From assembly GCA_018398765.1 (NCBI GenBank), contig JAHBMJ010003264.1:1-11964 (forward strand): 11,964 bases of DNA. The letters run 5' to 3'. Origin of the DNA: Chromera velia. Its lineage: Eukaryota; Sar; Chromeraceae. Below, piece by piece: positions 7,072 through 11,964 of the stretch (its first letter is position 1; each line of letters starts with the position of its first letter). The position numbers and the translations under genes were made by a program. The notes under the pieces are model-generated. The model was not told the DNA's origin, made no database searches, and was given only the letters and a program-made list of their open reading frames with translations.

Positions 7072-7211
7072 ACTGAGGAGAAAGAGGTCAGACAGTTTCT
7101 CGTCCTCTGACAACAAGGCTCAGCAGAAGGACGAGGGAGAGGCAGGATTGCCCCTCTATCCTGGCCGCGGTCCATGAGCGTGACAAGGACGGCATGGAGA
7201 AGGCACCGAAG
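7072..7211 (+). CDS. Candidate internal exon, 140 bp
   Basis: The segment is preceded by a good acceptor (branch-like TTAATC, then TGTCTTTGCAG ending at 7071) and followed by a strong donor, AAG|GTGAGTGTG, at 7212. Two frames meet stops inside it. The third is open after an early TGA at 7074 and encodes a charged peptide including ILAAVHERDKDGMEKAPK just before the donor. If the true acceptor lies a little further in, the exon would be fully open. The product is unknown. Confidence 0.3.
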
Positions 7212-7636
7212 GTGAGTGTGTGGCTAGGTATACTTGCGCTGCACCAGGTTTTGCGTGTTGCGAAGATGCTGCTGTCGATCGCTTTTTTGTTCACCTGCAT
7301 GTCTCCCTTTCGTTTGCGGGCCGCATCTCTTCTCTTCTCCTATATATGCTGCGCTCATGTTTGCTCTTTATGATCGAACTTCGAGCATCGACCTGCAGCG
7401 ACGAGAAAGGTCCCAGTGGAGGGAGGACATGGCTGAAGGATGTTTTTGCATCCGTGCACGCTTTGTTGCTGATTGCAGGGAGGAAGTCGAAGATCGATCG
7501 ATCGGTTTGCGTGATGGCTCTCCAGATCCCATGCAGACGGCGTAGCTTTTGGACAGCGATCGGCGATTGCTGCGGAAACAAACGGCAGGAGGGCGTCGAG
7601 CGAGACTCCAGGTCGGTCGGCTGTCTGCATGTCTTT

Positions 7637-7662
7637 GTCTGTCTGTCTGTCTGTCTGTCTGT
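7637..7662 (+). repeat. (GTCT)n microsatellite
   Basis: A near-perfect run of about six and a half GTCT units. It lies between candidate exons, so it is probably intronic. Confidence 0.85.
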
Positions 7663-7940
7663 GAATACGTGCATGACCCCCTCGACCCGCTCTGATGCAT
7701 ACGTTCACGACCACACACAGCGACACACCGTCTTCTGCGGCTTCCGACCTTCGTGTCATGCACATATACAAACGAACGCTCTTGAGGAATGAATGTTACG
7801 CTCGTCCCTCAGCGATCTTCTGAATGGCCTTCAGCACCCCGCACCCGACTGATGCAGCGTATGCCCCAAGTATGGCCAAAAGACGAAGAGAACCACTGAA
7901 ATCCGCATTGACCCGTTCGCTACCTGTATTCTGTCTGCAG

Positions 7941-8101
7941 ACACGAGTCCCTGCTGCGACGGCCCGCAGCTCTTCTGTCCCCGAAGGCTGCCTGCAATGC
8001 TGGCAGCGCCTGGCAGCGCTAGAACCTCTCCACAGCGAGTCCTCTCGATCGACGTACTCTGCCCTCGATCTCATCGCCGCGATCGCCCGTGTGTCTGCTC
8101 T
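7941..8101 (+). CDS. Candidate internal exon
   Basis: A good acceptor (polypyrimidine, then TCTGTCTGCAG ending at 7940) opens a segment whose frame encodes RVPAATARSSSVPEGCLQCW and later STYSALDLIAAIARVSAL. It ends near a weak donor, TAG|GTTCC, at about 8102. A second forward frame is also open. The product is not recognised, and the 3' boundary is poorly supported. Confidence 0.2.
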
Positions 8102-8525
8102 AGGTTCCAGGAGGGGGGCCTGGACTCAGATTTTATCGGGGGGGATTTTTGCATGAGAGACCTCAGGGAAAAATCATTCACACGCTGGAGCGCAGTGTTC
8201 AACGGCACACAGGGGAGAGACAACGGATGCAATAGAAGAGGGCGAGGGGGATCTTTTCCTCTGCAAAGCGAGACAAGACACAAATGCCTCCATCACATCC
8301 GGACATCAAAAAGGTCGGCCAGCTTTCCTTTCCTTTTGTGAAAACCTCGCATTCACGTCGCCCCCTCCGATTGTTCTCCGTTCACCTGCTTCTGTGTTTC
8401 TTTACTTTTTGCCTCCGCACGTGCGTCTCATACCGAAGAAAGATTTGGTCTTATGAATACCCTTCGCACAACGTGGATGTTTCTCGAGAAGATTCTTCCA
8501 CCACTGACACCTTTTCTGCCTGCAG

Positions 8526-8685
8526 AGACGAACCGAATAGACCATGCAGGGGAAGTCCCGATGATCGACGAGGACGGCAGCTGGACACCTTCGAGGTCTC
8601 TCTTTCTTCACATCCCTTCCGTGTCTGGCCGGGAAGGGCACTGCGAGAGAGCCGTGAGGAACGACGAATTAAACCTCTGCAGCAG
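8526..8685 (+). CDS. Candidate internal exon, 160 bp
   Basis: The segment is bounded by an acceptor (CTTTTCTGCCTGCAG ending at 8525) and a donor, CAGCAG|GTGAAT, at 8686. Two frames are open. One encodes an Arg-rich peptide (LRESREERRIKPLQQ before the donor), the other a more balanced one (GEVPMIDEDGSWTPSRSLFL). No homology is recognised. An alternative donor, GCC|GTGAGG, lies at about 8654. It belongs with the other plus-strand splice candidates in this area. Confidence 0.28.
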
Positions 8686-9092
8686 GTGAATGGAAGCGCG
8701 TCTGTCTCTCCTGAAGGGGACGTGCCTCTGCACGAATCTTGTCTTGGTACGTCACTTGCGTGTAAGCCTAGCTGTCTCTCGTTTTGTCCGGTCTTCACCC
8801 TGTACTCAATTAAATTCCATCAACTCTGCGCTCCCCCGGTTGAGGCTAAGTGTAGTTGAGTGAGTTTGTCTCTTTCAGTGCTACAGAATTTTCCTCTTTG
8901 GCCGACTGCGTATCTTCGGCTTTGTGGAAAGATGCGACGTGAAAGTCTAAATGTAGGCATCCCCTTGTGTGGTAACAGTGATTGGATGCAAAGCGACCAC
9001 GCTTTGAACGGCGAATTGTCGGCAACTTCTCTTCAAGCATGCAGCTGACGTGCAACCCAGTTGGTGATTTCGTGCTTCCTCTTCTTATGCAG

Positions 9093-9199
9093 GAAGGATC
9101 AAGATTTCTTCGCAATTCGCGGAGAGGAGAGGGAGTCTATGGACTGTCGTCCAGCGCGAATCCCAGACACCCGGCTGGAGGGAAGGGAGAGCTTGAGCT

Positions 9200-9200
<1 letters not shown>
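9093..9200 (+). CDS. Candidate exon before a CA repeat
   Basis: An acceptor (CTTCCTCTTCTTATGCAG ending at 9092) opens a segment that in one frame reads KDQDFFAIRGEERESMDCRP, followed by ARIPDTRLEGRESLSS, before running into (CA)n. No clear donor was found. The microsatellite is more likely intronic or untranslated, so the 3' boundary given here is arbitrary. The product is unknown. Confidence 0.2.
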
Positions 9201-9230
<30 letters not shown>

Positions 9231-9239
9231 CCACACACA
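9200..9239 (+). repeat. (CA)n microsatellite
   Basis: About twelve perfect AC units followed by an interrupted tail. Confidence 0.9.
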
Positions 9240-9724
9240 AATCGACATAGAAAGGCACAAAGGAAAAGAACACAAAAAGAAATTAGAAAGCTCCACCCAC
9301 AGAAAGGCGTATAGCAACGGACACCTGGTCGACAAATGCAGAGAGAGGTGTGACTGCGACTCCCGGAAACGGGACTCGGCCTCCGCTTGGAAACGAGTTT
9401 GCATGCTGGCTGGCAAGTGAAGCCAAACTTGTCGACCAGAAGGGAAGAAACAGAACAGAAAAGCCAACCAAAGTCACAAAAAAATAGACAGAGGGCGGGG
9501 ACCGAGGGGTGCCGCAGAGTGGGAGAGCAGTCACTTTCTCCCCCCCTTGAGCTTCGGTTCTGTACGGGGTTGCATGCTGCCAGGGTGCGGAGGTCGAGGG
9601 AATTTCACTTGCCGACCTTCTGCACAAATAAGAAATGGCAGGCACGAGCATCGTACTAATGCTGTACGAATGGAAACAAAAGAGAACGGAAGGGGGGGGG
9701 AAAGAGAGGCAGACTCTTGCCCAA

Positions 9725-9728
<4 letters not shown>

Positions 9729-9766
<38 letters not shown>
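9729..9766 (+). repeat. (CA)n microsatellite, 19 units
   Basis: Nineteen uninterrupted CA units, followed by CATACGCACA. This is the second CA tract in the same orientation within 530 bp. Confidence 0.92.
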
Positions 9767-9769
<3 letters not shown>

Positions 9770-10054
9770 GCACATTCTCACACAGGCTCCCGAGTTCACC
9801 TAAACTTCTCCGATGGAATCGGCACTCGAATTGGCATCTCAAGCTGTCGATCCTTCCTCTTGGACAGCCAGAAAACGACTGCCAAAATGGACAAAAGCAG
9901 AGTTTTTCGAGGAGAAAAGAGTCAGTCGGCGTTCGCGTTTGTGCGTACGTTCTCAAAACAGAAACAAGTCATGCAGAGCTGACAACATGGAACAGGATGC
10001 TCTTTTTCCTGCCTACATGCATAGCCAGACAAGGGGCAGAGAATTGGACACAAG

Positions 10055-10459
10055 CTACATTACGTGTGCTTGCTCTGTGATATGTGACGGGGACGCAAAC
10101 GTGTCTTTCCAGTCCTTTTGGAATTCGTTTTTCACTCTGCCTTTGTTTTTCTTCAGGCAGCAGCCTGAGAGATCTGTGAAGTTCTTCGCGAGTCGCTGAA
10201 GCCCCACTGGCAACTGCGGCAGCATCCTTGGGACATGATTTCGGTCAGCTGCAACGCCGCTTTTCCCGCACACACACCTCCTGTCTGGCGGAGCTGCTGG
10301 ATTCAATTTGGTCGCTTGCTTGCTTGCTTCTGACTGATTCAGAAAACGACCGGCTAGACGACCGGCTTCCTGCTGAGCCTTCCCTTTGCTGAAATGACAA
10401 CAAGACACTTTCCTCTTGCGATCGTGCACCGCTTTCGATGAATTGAATCCCTCCTCCAT
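10055..10459 (-). CDS. Hypothetical minus-strand ORF, 134 aa
   Basis: An ATG-initiated frame with balanced composition: a basic N-terminal part (KAVHDRKRKVSCCHFSKGKA), an Ala/Gln/Ser-rich helical part, a cysteine pair (RRCVCGKSG) and a hydrophobic stretch (MLPQLPVGLQRLAKNF). No family is recognised. Opposing plus-strand splice-acceptor signals at 10156 and 10490 lie in or near it, so the two interpretations compete. It could be a chance frame. Confidence 0.22.
   Translation of the reverse strand: MEEGFNSSKAVHDRKRKVSCCHFSKGKAQQEAGRLAGRFLNQSEASKQATKLNPAAPPDRRCVCGKSGVAADRNHVPRMLPQLPVGLQRLAKNFTDLSGCCLKKNKGRVKNEFQKDWKDTFASPSHITEQAHVM
10157..10199 (+). CDS. Candidate terminal exon
   Basis: A strong acceptor (TTTGTTTTTCTTCAG ending at 10156) is followed by a short open frame encoding QQPERSVKFFASR and a TGA at 10197-10199. 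The other two frames stop even sooner, so if the acceptor is used this would be a 3'-terminal coding piece. Confidence 0.2.
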
Positions 10460-10490
10460 CCCCTCTCAACATTATCTGAGTAATCTGCAG

Positions 10491-10531
10491 GCAGTCAGGA
10501 GACCTTGCTGGCACGAGACGAAAGACACGAC
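10491..10531 (+). other. Candidate 41-bp micro-exon
   Basis: The segment lies between an acceptor (GAGTAATCTGCAG ending at 10490) and a strong donor, CGAC|GTGAGTGA, at 10532. It may belong to the same transcript as the upstream splice candidates, or the pair may be coincidental. Confidence 0.2.
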
Positions 10532-11145
10532 GTGAGTGAAGCATTTCCCCCCCATCCCTGTGCACGTCAGCACGACAGCTCCAGAAAGTCGCCTATCAGA
10601 CGGAAGGAGAGGGCACGAGAGGGATCTGCCGACTGTCGTTTATTCGCTGTACATCTGCACCCTTCAGACGCGGGAGCATGCACCAAAAGGAGAGCGACAC
10701 TCCCCAGGGAGCCTTCCCCATCGACACCCAGAGAGAGAGAGAGAGAGGAAAAAAGCTTCAAGTTTTACCTTTTCAACAGTAAGACCCTCTCAGAAAGCCT
10801 AAAATGTCATGACCGATTGTGAGCGAGACGGCATGGGGGGACGGAAAAACTAAAAAAAAAGACAGGAAACAAAAGAGACAAAAAGAAAGTCAAGTGCTCG
10901 CTCCTGCTGTGCTTCCGGGGGACGCGCAAAGGAAAATGACCGTCGCTTCTGCAGCACTTCTAAGTCTGGCTCCTCACGGAGCGTGTGGAGCTTCCTCCGA
11001 TTGCTTCTGCAGCACTGCGCAGCTCTGAAAGAATGGATGGAGATGAGTGGGCGGATTGCCAGGTTGCACTCTCAGACTGTTGAGGAGACAAGGAGGGAAG
11101 CAGCTTTTAGTGAGTGGATGGGGATGCGTCCTTAAAAGCAGAACC

Positions 11146-11159
11146 GACGCAGGTGCGTC
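11146..11159. repeat. Perfect hairpin GACGCA-GG-TGCGTC
   Basis: Six base pairs enclose a two-base loop. The right arm TGCGTC also occurs upstream at 11125-11130, so two alternative pairings are possible. Confidence 0.7.
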
Positions 11160-11256
11160 ATAAAGGCTTGAGTCAGAGAGGGCAGTGAATTAGGGCCAGT
11201 GGCGGAATGCTCCCCCCAAGCCTCTCTTTCATGCACTTCAAGGGTGGTTGGGTGGA

Positions 11257-11274
11257 GCCTTCGTGTATGAAGGC
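11257..11274. repeat. Perfect hairpin GCCTTC-GTGTAT-GAAGGC
   Basis: Six base pairs around a six-base loop, followed by AGTTTTAAAAAA. It resembles a bacterial terminator, but the setting is eukaryotic, so no function is assigned. Confidence 0.65.
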
Positions 11275-11410
11275 AGTTTTAAAAAACGTTGTAAGTCTGC
11301 CAGCCGTGTGACAGGCCCGTGTCTATTCCCGGCTTGTGTGTATTTAATCATGGTCTCACTGGTCTGAGCACGTCATCTCCCAATCGTCTGCCCAATGCGC
11401 GCCTATGTAC

Positions 11411-11416
11411 AATAAA
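11411..11416 (+). promoter_or_regulatory. AATAAA poly(A) signal look-alike
   Basis: A plus-strand AATAAA hexamer about 100 bp before the AT-rich element. It could end a plus-strand transcript from the 6.5-10.5 kb region, but nothing else supports this. Confidence 0.2.
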
Positions 11417-11520
11417 ACCAGCGTGTTATCGGCTTCGCAGCCTTTGCGCCTAGCTTCGTGCTAAGGCTTCTCGTCAATGCAGTGCTTTGCCATATACACG
11501 TATAGCCGTAGCTTTATAGC

Positions 11521-11901
11521 TACCGGTTGTCCAGTAATTCTTTCAAATACTAGATTTATCATAGCTTAAGAAATAGGCCACACCAGAAGCTGATTTTTTT
11601 TGTAGTAAATCTCCCACCATATGGCATTGAATGAAAGTAAAAAAAGCTTCGTACAACTAGGGTGGCTTAAGCAACATTTTTGAACCTGTTGTGAAAAATT
11701 CACATTTTTTATTTGGAGACCTCATTTTTTTTAGATTTTTTTTTTCGCTTCCTAGAAGGTTTGATGACCATCTAAGCCAGATTTCTAGGACCTGGGACTC
11801 CCGGCTATAAGTTGAATAACATGGTTTCTTTTGAGTTTTTGTATCTGACTCACATGATTTTTTGTTTATTTTTTGTAGCTACAATTACTGGACAACCGGT
11901 A
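11521..11901. mobile_element. MITE-like element with 17-bp terminal inverted repeats and TA flanks
   Basis: CCGGTTGTCCAGTAATT at 11523-11539 is the exact reverse complement of 11883-11899. Both ends are flanked directly by TA (11521-11522 and 11900-11901), as expected for a TA target-site duplication of the Tc1/mariner type. The 377-bp interior is AT-rich, with several T-runs, and contains no ORF that could encode a transposase, so it is a non-autonomous element. Near the ends are a hairpin GTAGCT-TTAT-AGCTAC (11508-11523) overlapping the left edge and a palindrome GTAGCTAC (11875-11882) just inside the right repeat. The family assignment rests on the TA flanks only. Confidence 0.72.
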
Positions 11902-11964
11902 TAGACTGAATGAAATTTTTTTTATTACTCTAAATCTACAGTGTACACAGCCTTCAAACTTTTT

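Larger units (their letters stand above)
10540..11520. other. No convincing gene; small hairpins and a poly(A) look-alike
   Basis: Open frames here are short and unrecognised. The stretch contains a GA run at about 10730-10750, a duplicated GCTTCTGCAGCACT (10947 and 11003), perfect hairpins at 11146-11159 and 11257-11274, and an AATAAA at 11411-11416. I see no tRNA cloverleaf or other structured RNA I can name. Confidence 0.4.

Noticed and set aside
7220-7792. 190-codon plus-strand ORF and its minus-strand shadows
   Set aside because: It begins inside a probable intron right after a strong donor, includes the (GTCT)n microsatellite and has no family resemblance.
9061-9420. ORFs reading through the CA repeats (Thr/His runs, or Cys/Val runs on the minus strand)
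   Set aside because: The open frames are produced by dinucleotide repeats without stops, and nothing beyond the short pre-repeat segment looks like protein.
11257-11280. Rho-independent terminator
   Set aside because: The hairpin plus T-run resembles one, but the window is eukaryotic in character and the stem is only six pairs.

Overview
The window looks like nuclear DNA of an intron-bearing eukaryote. There are no bacterial-style operons or Shine-Dalgarno-led genes. GT...AG splice-site look-alikes with polypyrimidine tracts recur, microsatellites such as (CA)n, (GTCT)n and (GGGA)n are scattered through it, and long stretches are non-coding. One open frame is clearly homologous to phosphagen (guanidino) kinases, an animal and protist family. 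Together with the repeat-rich, moderately GC-rich composition this suggests a protist or alga, perhaps an alveolate or stramenopile. The lineage is a guess and cannot be settled from the sequence.

Layout. 1-470 is AT-rich with a 20-bp tandem duplication. About 473-1672 holds an open frame interrupted by a pyrimidine-rich, intron-like tract; 926-1672 looks protein-coding and contains a segment faintly like an arrestin-type beta-sandwich. At 1676-2432 lies a 153-bp (51-codon) tandem array of five copies. The first two copies are identical and the last carries an 8-bp deletion. From about 2433 to 4531 follows a phosphagen-kinase-like region: a helical N-domain, then the catalytic domain with its ATP-binding arginines, both glutamates and the reactive cysteine all visible, then a long acidic and then lysine/arginine/glutamate-rich helical tail. 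The kinase is split by a single-base frame slip near 3141-3148, so this copy is a decaying gene, an assembly error, or something stranger.

4532-6480 is essentially gene-free, with G-rich tracts and microsatellites. 6486-10531 contains short open segments bounded by good plus-strand splice signals, suggesting an intron-rich gene I cannot identify. 10540-11520 shows no convincing gene. The right edge carries an AT-rich, 377-bp MITE-like element with perfect 17-bp terminal inverted repeats flanked by TA.

The most notable content is the composite locus at 926-4531: a possible beta-sandwich segment, a repeat-encoded disordered linker, a phosphagen kinase and a charged helical tail. This is far from the usual stand-alone kinase of about 350-400 residues. 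Whether these parts form one transcript depends on splicing and on three frame lesions: the TAG at 1673, the 8-bp deletion at about 2326 and the slip at about 3145.
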